This document shows positions 1 to 6,202 of a stretch of 8,906 nucleotides of DNA, one piece after another (the first letter of the stretch is position 1; each line of letters starts with the position of its first letter). Position numbers and translations under genes: made by a program. The stretch comes from an uncultured Bacteroidales bacterium. GTDB taxonomy: Bacteria; Bacteroidota; Bacteroidia; Bacteroidales; Muribaculaceae. Under the pieces are notes generated by a model. It did no database searches. It saw nothing but the letters and a program-made list of their open reading frames with translations, and was not told the origin of the DNA. Location of the stretch: assembly GCA_958418815.1 (NCBI GenBank), contig CATZGB010000064.1, positions 1 through 8,906 of the forward strand, written 5' to 3'.

Positions 1-29
1 ACCCGGGGCTAATAATTAATGAATCCTAC

Positions 30-120
30 GGATTCGCGGATGGATTCGCGGATGGATTCGCAGATGGATTCACGGATGGATTCACAGATGGATTCGCGAA
101 TAGATTCGCCGATGGATTCG
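30..120. repeat. 12-bp tandem repeat (minisatellite), about 7.5 units
   Basis: Seven consecutive 12-bp units, consensus GGATTCGCGGAT, begin at 30, 42, 54, 66, 78, 90 and 102, with a partial eighth unit from 114 to 120. The first two units are identical; later ones differ by one to three bases, mostly G/A changes at unit positions 7 and 9. The period is a multiple of three and the unit has no stop in most frames, so short ORFs exist on both strands: plus 19-162, with an M-D-S-R/Q repeat, and minus 124-26, with an N-P-S-A/V repeat. These openings follow automatically from the period and are not evidence of coding. A small inverted repeat (GAATCC-TAC-GGATTC) lies at 21-35, at the edge of the array. 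The array sits just beyond the ureC terminator. Its function is unknown. Confidence 0.93.
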
Positions 121-138
121 ACATCAGACACCAATGAC

Positions 139-177
139 AAAAAACACGGAGGTGGGCCGTGAAGGTCCATCTCCGTG
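139..177 (-). terminator. intrinsic terminator after ureC
   Basis: The arms CACGGAG (145-151) and CTCCGTG (171-177) pair perfectly. Pairing continues inward through a G-T wobble and TGGGCC/GGTCCA with one further wobble, giving about 14 pairs around a 5-nt loop (159-163). Read on the minus strand, the hairpin is followed at once by six T residues (139-144 on the plus strand are A). It starts 25 bp after the ureC stop codon. The plus-strand side lacks a T tract, so it should act mainly on ureC transcripts. Confidence 0.9.
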
Positions 178-202
178 ATAAACATTTGTGTGGTGTGGCG
201 TG

Positions 203-1921
203 TCAGCTGAACCAGTAAAGCTGGCCGAGCGACAGCTCTTTGGCGGGAGGCACTGTGGCCAGAACGCCGTCGACGTAGACATTGAAGGTCTCGGGGTCAA
301 CCTCGATCTGGGGCATGGCTCCGTTAAGCACCATATCGGCCTTGGTAATCTGGCGGGTGCCATGGACGGGGTGGAAGATGTTGTCGGTGGCGACACGCTC
401 CTTCACGCCGTTTTCATATCCGGCCCTGGAGACGAAGCGCAGGCAGGTCTGAGGCATGGCCTTGCCGAAACCGCCATACATCGGGCGCATGATCTTGGGC
501 TGGGGAGTGGGCAGCGATGCGTTGGGGTCGCCCATATTGGCCCAGTTGATGAATCCCCCCTTGATGACCATCTTGGGCTTGGTGCCGAAGAAAGCCGGCT
601 CCCACAGCACGAGGTCGGCCATCTTGCCGACTGCGATTGAACCGAGGACATCAGAGATGCCGTAGGTGATGGCGGGGTTGAGGGTTATCTGGGCGAGATA
701 GCGGAGGACTCGGAAGTTGTCATTCTCGGTGGAATCCTCGGGAAGCTTGCCACGCACCTGCTTCATATAGGAAGCCATCTGGAACGTGCGCATGAACGAC
801 TCTCCTACTCGGCCCATCGCCTGCGAGTCAGACGAAACCATCGAGATGATGCCGAGGTCATGGAAAATGTTCTCTGCGGCCTGGGTCTCGGGGCGCACAC
901 GGCTCTCGGCAAATGCCACGTCAGAGGGAATCGAAGGATTCAGGTTGTGGCAGACCATAATCATGTCAAACAGCTCGGCCTGGGAGTTGATGCCGTAAGG
1001 GAGCGTGGGGTTGGTGGATGATGGCAGCACATTGCTCATCGATGCCACCTTCATAAGGTCGGGGGCATGGCCGCCGCCCGCGCCTTCGGTATGGTAGGTG
1101 TGGATGGTGCGGCCGTCGATGGCGGCGATTGTGTCTTCGACATATCCCGACTCGTTGAGGGTGTCGGTGTGGATGGCCACCTGCACGTCATACTGCTCGG
1201 CGGAATCCATGCAGGCACGGATGGCACCCATAGTCGAGCCCCAGTCCTCATGAATCTTGAAACCGCATAGACCGGCCTCAATCTGCTCGTCAAGGGTCTT
1301 GCGGCAGGAAGTGTTGCCCTTGCCGAGGAATCCCATGTTGATGGGAAGCCCCTCGGTGCTCTTGAGCATCATGTCGCTGTTCCACTTTCCTGAAGTGATG
1401 GTGGTGCCGTTGGAGCCGTCGGTCGGGCCGATGCCGCCGCCAATCAGGGTAGTGATGCCGTTGCTGAGGCAGTCATAAGCCTGCTGTGGGCAAATCATAT
1501 GCACATGGCCGTCGATTCCTGCGGCTGTCAGGATGAGATGCTCGCCTGAAATAGCATCGGTTGAAGGGCCGGTGCAGAGCGAAGGGGTGACCCCCTCCAT
1601 GATGTTGGGGTTGCCGGCCTTGCCGATACCGGCGATTTTGCCATCCTTGACCCCGACATCAGCCTTGATGACACCGAGTATCGGGTCGAGGATGGTGACA
1701 TTGGTGATCACCAGGTCGAGCGACCCGGCTTCGGAGGTTATCTCATTGGCTGTCCCCATGCCGTCGCGCAGGGTCTTGCCGCCGCCGTAAACGGTCTCGT
1801 CGCCGTAGACGCGGAGGTCTTTTTCAATCTGTATGTAGAGGTCTGTGTTGGCAAGACGGATCTTGTCACCCACGGTCGGGCCAAACAGATTGTTGTTCTC
1901 TTGTCTTGATATAGTTGCCAT
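203..1921 (-). CDS. ureC: urease subunit alpha (catalytic), UreC
   Basis: This is the catalytic subunit of the nickel-dependent cytoplasmic urease, which hydrolyses urea to ammonia and carbamate. The 572 residues match the usual length of about 570. Visible active-site features, offset by +5 from Klebsiella numbering, are: nickel-ligand histidines in GHVH (H139, H141); the lysine that is carbamylated to bridge the two nickels (K222, in GFKIHEDWG) with H224 beside it; ligands H251 and H277; the mobile-flap pair C324-H325 in MVCHNLNPS; catalytic Arg341; and the Asp ligand D365 in SSDSQAMG. Nothing essential seems to be missing. The gene starts 50 bp after the ureB stop and is the last gene before a strong terminator. 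The chosen ATG gives the family-typical N-terminus (SRQ...LFGPTVGDKIRLANTDL). Activity needs UreD/H-E-F-G nickel insertion, and none of those genes is in this window. Confidence 0.99.
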   Translation of the reverse strand: MATISRQENNNLFGPTVGDKIRLANTDLYIQIEKDLRVYGDETVYGGGKTLRDGMGTANEITSEAGSLDLVITNVTILDPILGVIKADVGVKDGKIAGIGKAGNPNIMEGVTPSLCTGPSTDAISGEHLILTAAGIDGHVHMICPQQAYDCLSNGITTLIGGGIGPTDGSNGTTITSGKWNSDMMLKSTEGLPINMGFLGKGNTSCRKTLDEQIEAGLCGFKIHEDWGSTMGAIRACMDSAEQYDVQVAIHTDTLNESGYVEDTIAAIDGRTIHTYHTEGAGGGHAPDLMKVASMSNVLPSSTNPTLPYGINSQAELFDMIMVCHNLNPSIPSDVAFAESRVRPETQAAENIFHDLGIISMVSSDSQAMGRVGESFMRTFQMASYMKQVRGKLPEDSTENDNFRVLRYLAQITLNPAITYGISDVLGSIAVGKMADLVLWEPAFFGTKPKMVIKGGFINWANMGDPNASLPTPQPKIMRPMYGGFGKAMPQTCLRFVSRAGYENGVKERVATDNIFHPVHGTRQITKADMVLNGAMPQIEVDPETFNVYVDGVLATVPPAKELSLGQLYWFS

Positions 1922-1971
1922 TTCGTATTCTGGTTTGAGGTTGTTGAGAAGCGGTATGACTCACCCCGGAA

Positions 1972-2550
1972 TCAATCCTTGGGGCTGTCTCCGGCGGTGA
2001 ACTGCGGGGCGTCGGTCTCTTCGGGAGTGGATTTGAACTGATACTCCTTCATCAGCTCGACGGCGCGGAGATACTTGGGATAATAGGTCGGGAAGTCCTC
2101 CCCGCCTGTGTAGCCGTCGACGAGGTTGTTGAACCCTATCACGCGGCGCTTGCCCCAGTATGTCACCAGCTCCACCTCCTTCTCGTCGCCTGGTTCGAAA
2201 CGGACGGCAGTGGTGGCGGGTATGTTGAGATGATAGCCGTAGGCTTTCGGACGGTCGAACTCAAGGTAACGGTTGACCTCGAAGAAATGGAAATGCGAGC
2301 CTACCTGTATGGGTCGGTCACCTGTGTTGCGCACCTTTAGGGTGATTGTGCGGCGGTTGACATTGTACTCTATCGGGGTGTCGGCGAGAATCACGCCGCC
2401 GACCGGCACATACTCCTTGGGGGTGAAACCCGGAGTGTTGGGATATGCGATCTGGGGTTTCCCTTGGAAAACACCCATAGGTGTACCGTAACTGTCGGAT
2501 GCTTTCGGAGCGGTTGCGGGAGCCTTCGCGGAATTGTCGTTGTTGCTCAT
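1972..2550 (-). CDS. ureB: urease subunit beta, UreB, with long N- and C-terminal extensions
   Basis: Small structural subunit of urease that packs on UreC and carries no catalytic residues. The core (about residues 50-146) is unmistakable: VPVGGVILAD, then NTGDRPIQVGSHFHFFEVN (74-93), FDRPKAYGYHLNIPATTAVR (98-117) and FEPGDEKEVELV. At 192 residues it is much longer than the usual 100-135. Residues 1 to about 47 form a leader whose first 20 positions are low-complexity (S, N, A, P, K). Residues about 147-192 form a C-terminal tail with an aromatic/charged stretch (FPTYYPKYLRAVELMKEYQF, 153-172) and an acidic, proline-containing end. An internal Met25 could be an alternative start, but the upstream ATG has an A-rich leader and an open frame. 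It lies 56 bp after ureA and 50 bp before ureC. In Helicobacter the fused gamma-beta subunit also carries an extra C-terminal segment used in higher-order assembly; a similar role here is inference. Confidence 0.97.
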   Translation of the reverse strand: MSNNDNSAKAPATAPKASDSYGTPMGVFQGKPQIAYPNTPGFTPKEYVPVGGVILADTPIEYNVNRRTITLKVRNTGDRPIQVGSHFHFFEVNRYLEFDRPKAYGYHLNIPATTAVRFEPGDEKEVELVTYWGKRRVIGFNNLVDGYTGGEDFPTYYPKYLRAVELMKEYQFKSTPEETDAPQFTAGDSPKD

Positions 2551-2606
2551 TGCTTTCTGAATTCTTGGTTACTTTTCAAAGGTCTGATGCGGATAATCGC
2601 TCCGTG

Positions 2607-2909
2607 TCACTTGATGGGATGGTGGATGCTGACAAGGCGGGAGCCGTCGGTGAAGACAGCCTCGACCTGCAGGAGGTCGATCATGTCGGCGACACCCTCC
2701 ATGACCTGCTCTTTTTTCAGGACATTGGCGGCGTCGTGCATCACCTCCTCTACTGTTTTCCCCTCCCTGGCGCCCTCGAGGGCACAGGACGTGATATACG
2801 CTACCGATTCGGGATAGTTGAGTTTCAATCCCTTGTTGAGTCTGCGCTCGGCAATCATTCCGAGCGACAGCAGTTTGAGCTTGTCAAGCTCTTTGGGTGT
2901 TAGATGCAT
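2607..2909 (-). CDS. ureA: urease subunit gamma, UreA
   Basis: Smallest structural subunit of urease. It is 100 residues, exactly the canonical length. Family signatures are visible from end to end: HLTPKELDKL at the N-terminus (2-11), a RRLNKGLKLNYPESVAYI segment (22-39), EGAREGKTVEEVM (45-57) and the C-terminal GVADMIDLLQVEAVFTDGS...VSIHHPI. It is a separate gene rather than fused to ureB, so this is a three-subunit (UreABC) enzyme, unlike the two-subunit Helicobacter type. It is the first gene of ureABC and begins 96 bp after the folC stop. I could not find a convincing TTTG/TAnnTTTG promoter in that gap (TAAGTTTT is the nearest -7 match, without a -33 box). Whether urease is transcribed alone or by read-through from folC is therefore open. 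Confidence 0.98.
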   Translation of the reverse strand: MHLTPKELDKLKLLSLGMIAERRLNKGLKLNYPESVAYITSCALEGAREGKTVEEVMHDAANVLKKEQVMEGVADMIDLLQVEAVFTDGSRLVSIHHPIK

Positions 2910-2964
2910 AGTTCAGGCGTTTTGGATGTTCCGTAAAAACTTAACATCTTTTTAACGCCCCGGT

Positions 2965-2987
2965 TGTCGCTAAAGTTCTCCGCGACA
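2965..2987 (-). other. small hairpin in the folC-ureA gap (role unknown)
   Basis: Perfect 6-bp arms TGTCGC (2965-2970) and GCGACA (2982-2987) flank an 11-nt loop in the 96-bp gap between folC and ureA. On the minus strand no T tract follows directly; a purine-rich GTTAAAAAG comes next. It is therefore not a standard intrinsic terminator. An mRNA-processing or stability element is possible, and chance is also plausible for a stem this short. Confidence 0.3.
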
Positions 2988-3005
2988 CGGTTAATTTCCA
3001 TTACA

Positions 3006-4340
3006 TCAGTCCTGGGAGAGGGCAGCCAGCAGGTCGGCAACAACGAATGTCGACCCCCCGACGAATATCATCGGAGCCTCCCCCCGGCCACAGTCGCCGG
3101 CGAGAGCGGCGACGCGGAGGCGCGCCGTCTCCATGGCCAGGGCCACAGTCGGAGCCGTCATTCCGGGCCGTCCGGCCTGCCGCCCTATCTCGGCGAGCTT
3201 GTCCTCGGGCAAAGCGCGGGGGACAGAGGCCCGGGTGTAGATGATTTCGGCCCGGGCAGGCACCATCGGCAGTATGTGGGAGATGTCTTTGTCGTTGACG
3301 AAACCGAGGATCATCACCAGGGGGCCACGGTGGGCCTCGAGCTGGCGCGATATATGCCGCCAGCCCCCTTCGTTATGGCCGGTGTCGCAGACCACCGCGG
3401 GGTTCTCCCCCACTTTCATCCAGCGGCCTGAAAGCCCGGTGAGCGACACGACATCGCGCAGTCCGGCGGCCACGGCGCTGTCGGGGATTGCGACCCCGAG
3501 ACGGCGCAGCTCGAGCAACGAGGTGAGTATGGTCTGCAGGTTGTTTTCCTGGCAATATCCGGTCAGGCCGTATTCCACGCCCCCCATCGGGGTCATGGCG
3601 GCGATGTGGTCTCCGCTTCTCACCATGTCGCGGGCCGGCAGCTCATCATCGGCGTGGAGCAAGCGGCTCCGGGTCATCCGCGCTTTCTCCTCGAAAACCC
3701 GACGCACCTCACCGGCTGACTCTCCGGCCACACACGCCACTCCGGGCTTGATTATCCCGGCTTTCTCTGAGGCAATCGCCGCGAGGGTGTCGCCAAGCTG
3801 CGCGGTGTGGTCAAATGATATGTTGGTGATCACAGAGAGCATCGGAGTGAGGATGTTGGTGGAGTCGAGACGCCCCCCCAGCCCCACCTCTATGACGGCG
3901 TAGTCGACCCCCTCACGGGCAAACCAGTCGAATGCCATCACCGTGGTAAGCTCGAAAAACGAGGGTTCGAGCTTCTCTCCCCGTTCCCGTGCCCGGGCCG
4001 CCAGCCCCCTGAAGCGGTCGACAAACCCTGTGACCTCCTCTTCGGGAATCATCACGCCATTGATTTTGATGCGCTCCCTGAAATCAAGGAGATGGGGGGA
4101 GGTGAACAGTCCGACACGATGGCCGGCCGACTGCAACACGGCGGCAATCGAGTGGGCGGTCGAACCCTTGCCGTTGGTGCCGGCGACATGTATGGCCCGC
4201 AGGCGGCGATGAGGATTGCCGAAAGCGTCGGCGAGACGTGTCACCGTGTCAAGCCCCGGCTTGTAGGCTGCCGCGCCTATCTGCTGGAACTGGGGCGTCT
4301 GGCTGTACAGGAATTCTATGGTTTCGCGGTAGGTAGACAT
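3006..4340 (-). CDS. folC: bifunctional folylpolyglutamate synthase / dihydrofolate synthase, FolC
   Basis: Cytoplasmic Mur-ligase-family enzyme. It adds glutamate to dihydropteroate and/or to reduced folates with ATP, which retains folates in the cell. The 444 residues are a normal FolC length. Visible motifs in order are: the ATP-binding P-loop GTNGKGS (54-60); TSPHLLDFRERIKING (80-95), the folate-side signature; EVGLGGRLDSTN (151-162); SFDHTAQLGDT followed by SEKAGIIK (191-198), which contains the lysine that is carbamylated in this family; the linker GRW (305-307); and the C-terminal domain motifs DTGHN (319-323) and GFVNDKD (346-352). Sequence alone does not settle whether both activities are present. 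It begins 40 bp after the downstream chromate-family subunit stops, so co-transcription with that pair is likely. ureA follows after 96 bp. Confidence 0.97.
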   Translation of the reverse strand: MSTYRETIEFLYSQTPQFQQIGAAAYKPGLDTVTRLADAFGNPHRRLRAIHVAGTNGKGSTAHSIAAVLQSAGHRVGLFTSPHLLDFRERIKINGVMIPEEEVTGFVDRFRGLAARARERGEKLEPSFFELTTVMAFDWFAREGVDYAVIEVGLGGRLDSTNILTPMLSVITNISFDHTAQLGDTLAAIASEKAGIIKPGVACVAGESAGEVRRVFEEKARMTRSRLLHADDELPARDMVRSGDHIAAMTPMGGVEYGLTGYCQENNLQTILTSLLELRRLGVAIPDSAVAAGLRDVVSLTGLSGRWMKVGENPAVVCDTGHNEGGWRHISRQLEAHRGPLVMILGFVNDKDISHILPMVPARAEIIYTRASVPRALPEDKLAEIGRQAGRPGMTAPTVALAMETARLRVAALAGDCGRGEAPMIFVGGSTFVVADLLAALSQD

Positions 4341-4380
4341 GATATGCTGGATGAGGTCAGGCCATACGTTGGGAGTGGAT

Positions 4381-4947
4381 TCAATAGTAAATCACCAGAC
4401 CGGCCACTCCGGCGGCTATGATGACCAGGATGGGATGTATCCTTGTGAGCAGCACCGTGGCGAGCGCGCCGACGGCTATGATTGTCGATATGAGTATCTC
4501 GGATGTCGAGGTGCCGAAATTTTCCCCGTTCATCAGCAGCAGCGCAGCCGAGGCGATGAGGCCGATGACCACCGGACGCAGCCCGGCGAATATGCCCCGG
4601 ATGAGGACACTCTCCTTGTGGCACGATATGAAATGGCTGGTGTAGGAGACCAGGAGGAAGGAGGGGAGCACCACCACGAGGGTGCAGACCAACGAGCCGA
4701 GCAGCCCCCAGAGCGGGTTGTCGAATCCGGCATGTATCGGCGCGGCATACCCGATGTATGTGGCCGAGTTGATGCCTATCGGGCCGGGGGTCATCTGGGA
4801 TATGGCCACTATGTCTGTGAACATCTTGGGGGTGATCCATCCCGGGCCAACAATCTCCCTTTCTATCAGAGACAGCATGGCGTATCCGCCTCCGAAGCCG
4901 AAGAGGCCGATTTTAAGGTAGCTCCATATGAGTTTAAGATATATCAT
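4381..4947 (-). CDS. CHR-family (chromate-type) transporter, second half-size subunit
   Basis: Short-chain member of the chromate ion transporter family (CHR, Pfam Chromate_transp), 188 residues and mostly hydrophobic, so an inner-membrane protein. The family signature is clear: FGFGGGYAMLSLIEREIV (16-33), W37, and the PGPIGINSATYIGY loop (54-67). Several membrane segments follow (roughly 80-103, 117-138, 151-167 and 171-187). Single-domain CHR proteins are encoded as adjacent pairs that act together. Its ATG overlaps the stop of the upstream partner in a 4-bp ATGA (4944-4947), a classic sign of translational coupling. Some characterised family members export chromate; the physiological substrate in an anaerobic gut bacterium is not established, and sulfate or another oxyanion is only a guess. 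Confidence 0.94.
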   Translation of the reverse strand: MIYLKLIWSYLKIGLFGFGGGYAMLSLIEREIVGPGWITPKMFTDIVAISQMTPGPIGINSATYIGYAAPIHAGFDNPLWGLLGSLVCTLVVVLPSFLLVSYTSHFISCHKESVLIRGIFAGLRPVVIGLIASAALLLMNGENFGTSTSEILISTIIAVGALATVLLTRIHPILVIIAAGVAGLVIYY

Positions 4948-5639
4948 AGACCCTCCTCCTTCTCTTTTTCATCAAGTTTCTCGATGTCGGTGTCATCCTC
5001 AAGGCGGCCTCCCTTGGCGACATGCAGGCGTTTTTCCTGACGGCGCAACCAGAGGTAGCCTCCGAGGCCCCCCAGTATCACATACAGTATGGGATTGGAC
5101 ACAACCGGCCATTTCGACCATATGAGCAAGGCGGCCACCACCGGAATCCACACCGTTTTCCAGCCGATACGCGCGGCTTTGCCCGAGGTGATCACCGGAG
5201 CGACAATCAGCGCCACCACAGCCGGGCGTATCCCGCTGAAGATGGCCGACACCACGCGGTTGTTCTGAATCAGGTCGGGGGTAAGGAACACGGCGATGGC
5301 GAGTATGATGAGGAAACAGGGCAATATGGTGCCGAGGGCGGCGGCAACGCTGCCACGCATACCCCTGAGACGGTCGCCGACCGCCACAGATATGTTAACC
5401 GCCAGGATGCCCGGCAACGACTGGGCCACCGCGAGAAGATCAAGAAACTCCTCGCGCGGAATCCATTGACGTTTCTCCACCACTTCCCTCTCGATCAGGG
5501 AAATCATCGCCCATCCGCCACCGAAGGTAAACGCGCCGATTCGGGCGAATGTGCTGAACAGTTTCATATATATCCCCTTCTCCCTGCCCGGCGCGGCAGG
5601 GTCTGGAGTCACATCGTTTTTTCTTTTTTCGCCTGACAT
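4944..5639 (-). CDS. CHR-family (chromate-type) transporter, first half-size subunit
   Basis: Partner of the next gene and also a short-chain CHR transporter of the inner membrane. It has the signature AFTFGGGWAMISLIEREVVE (36-55), W59, and the SLPGILAVNISVAVG loop (74-88), where the partner has PGPIGINSA. Hydrophobic segments follow at about 98-119, 135-152, 163-180 and 184-198. The C-terminus (about 199-231) is charged and cytoplasm-like, rich in E, K and D. At 231 residues it is longer than its partner, partly because of 24 extra N-terminal residues that are charged and unlike the family. Met25 (codon at 5565-5567) begins right at the family core (MKLFSTFARIGAFTFGGG) and has a purine-rich AAGGGG about 7 nt upstream, so translation may start there, giving 207 residues. 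No clear promoter was found in the 130 bp upstream. Confidence 0.94.
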   Translation of the reverse strand: MSGEKRKNDVTPDPAAPGREKGIYMKLFSTFARIGAFTFGGGWAMISLIEREVVEKRQWIPREEFLDLLAVAQSLPGILAVNISVAVGDRLRGMRGSVAAALGTILPCFLIILAIAVFLTPDLIQNNRVVSAIFSGIRPAVVALIVAPVITSGKAARIGWKTVWIPVVAALLIWSKWPVVSNPILYVILGGLGGYLWLRRQEKRLHVAKGGRLEDDTDIEKLDEKEKEEGL

Positions 5640-5691
5640 AGGTTGAAATCAAAAAAAATGATTATTGGCCGGGCCTGACATGGCTTATGAC

Positions 5692-5712
5692 TGATTCTTG
5701 ATAATGGAATCA
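5692..5712. repeat. short inverted repeat upstream of the CHR operon
   Basis: Perfect 6-bp arms TGATTC (5692-5697) and GAATCA (5707-5712) flank a 9-nt spacer, 52 bp upstream of the first transporter gene. A 9-bp direct repeat, GCTTATGAC, also occurs at 5683-5691 and 5763-5771. Either could be a regulator site, but both are short enough to arise by chance, and no recognisable promoter anchors them. Confidence 0.3.
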
Positions 5713-5771
5713 TAAACCACATTAAGGCGACCGGATGGTTTTGCCACAGGCAACTCAAGGATGCTTATGAC

Positions 5772-5801
5772 AAAAAAGGCTCCCCGGTTTTCGGGAAGCC
5801 T
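5772..5801 (-). terminator. intrinsic terminator of the tRNA-Glu gene
   Basis: Arms AGGCT-CCCG (5777-5786) and CGGG-AGCCT (5792-5801) pair with one internal C/A mismatch around a 5-nt loop. On the minus strand the hairpin is followed by six T residues (5772-5777 are A on the plus strand). It starts 16 bp after the tRNA 3' end, so it should end the tRNA transcript and insulate the CHR operon from it. Confidence 0.88.
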
Positions 5802-5817
5802 CTTTTAACGGGTCTTG

Positions 5818-5890
5818 TAGCGAATCCGGGAATCGAACCCGGGTCTCCACCGTGAGAGGGTGGCGTGCTAGGCCACTACACTAAATCGCC
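5818..5890 (-). tRNA. tRNA-Glu (anticodon CTC)
   Basis: A 73-nt cloverleaf can be folded by hand. The acceptor stem is GGCGATT with ATTCGCT, including a G1-T72 wobble and a T6-T67 mismatch. The D-stem is GTGT/GCAC. The anticodon stem is CCACC/GGTGG around loop CTCTCAC, giving anticodon CTC (codon GAG). The T-arm is CCGGG-TTCGATT-CCCGG, followed by discriminator A. The 3' CCA is not encoded (CAA follows). The D-loop sequence GTGTAGTGGCCTAGCAC resembles known bacterial tRNA-Glu. A consensus promoter lies upstream and an intrinsic terminator downstream, so it is a single-gene unit. Confidence 0.94.
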
Positions 5891-5929
5891 GTTAGCGGTC
5901 ATCAGGGAGGTGTTTCCCTTTCGACGTTG

Positions 5930-5960
5930 CAAAGGTACGCACTTTTTCCGAACTACCAAA
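5930..5960 (-). promoter_or_regulatory. Bacteroidetes-type promoter for tRNA-Glu
   Basis: On the minus strand a -33 box TTTG (5960-5957) is followed by exactly 19 bases and a -7 box TACCTTTG (5937-5930). This matches the Bacteroidetes primary-sigma consensus TTTG-N19-TAnnTTTG. The start of transcription would fall near 5923-5926, leaving a leader of about 35 nt before the tRNA. Two identical T/A tracts (TTCAAAAAAAT on the plus strand at 5977-5987 and 5989-5999, 12 bp apart) lie just upstream and could act like an UP element. Confidence 0.9.
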
Positions 5961-6157
5961 ATTTTTGGCAACTTTTTTCAAAAAAATCTTCAAAAAAATT
6001 CAGAAAGGACACCTCACGAAATTCAACATCGTTCATATTCCCCTGTAATAAAACCAATTACAATCTTTATATCAAAAATGCACAAAAAAGCTCTCAGACC
6101 ATCCCCCACACTGACATAATCATATCAGCATATTATATGGCAAGGGACATGCGCCTG
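5961..6157. other. AT-rich intergenic spacer without a gene
   Basis: This spacer between the tRNA promoter and the lipoprotein terminator is visibly richer in A and T than its surroundings, with several A or T runs near 5972-5999. Apart from the two phased A tracts noted with the tRNA promoter, I see no RNA gene, promoter or convincing ORF. Open frames here are short and cross the tRNA or the terminator. Confidence 0.7.
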
Positions 6158-6191
6158 AAAAAATCGAGGGGACGCATCGCTGAGTCCCCTC
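6158..6191 (-). terminator. intrinsic terminator downstream of the lipoprotein gene
   Basis: Perfect 8-bp GC-rich arms GAGGGGAC (6166-6173) and GTCCCCTC (6184-6191) enclose a 10-nt loop. Reading on the minus strand, the hairpin is followed by GA and six T residues (6158-6163 are A on the plus strand). It lies about 80 bp beyond the lipoprotein stop, past the inverted repeat at 6203-6243, and ends that transcript before the tRNA promoter. Confidence 0.88.
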
Positions 6192-6202
6192 TGGTGGATT
6201 GA

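Noticed and set aside
30..120. CRISPR array
   Set aside because: The units are 12 bp and directly adjacent with no spacers, so this is a minisatellite rather than a CRISPR array.
2910..3005. Clear promoter for ureA
   Set aside because: The best -7 candidate is TAAGTTTT, without a TTTG box 19 bp upstream. The evidence is too weak to annotate.
3241..3903. 220-residue plus-strand ORF
   Set aside because: It is antisense to folC, whose motifs are continuous on the minus strand, and it is low in recognisable structure.
4339..5040. 233-residue plus-strand ORF
   Set aside because: It runs antisense across folC, both CHR genes and their junctions. The recognisable protein families are on the minus strand.
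5022..5636. 204-residue plus-strand ORF rich in H, R and Q
   Set aside because: It mirrors the first CHR subunit; its composition is typical of an antisense shadow of a hydrophobic membrane protein.
5865..6202. Plus-strand ORFs across the tRNA promoter and spacer
   Set aside because: They overlap the tRNA gene, its promoter and the lipoprotein terminator, and their K/F/S/N content reflects the A/T runs.
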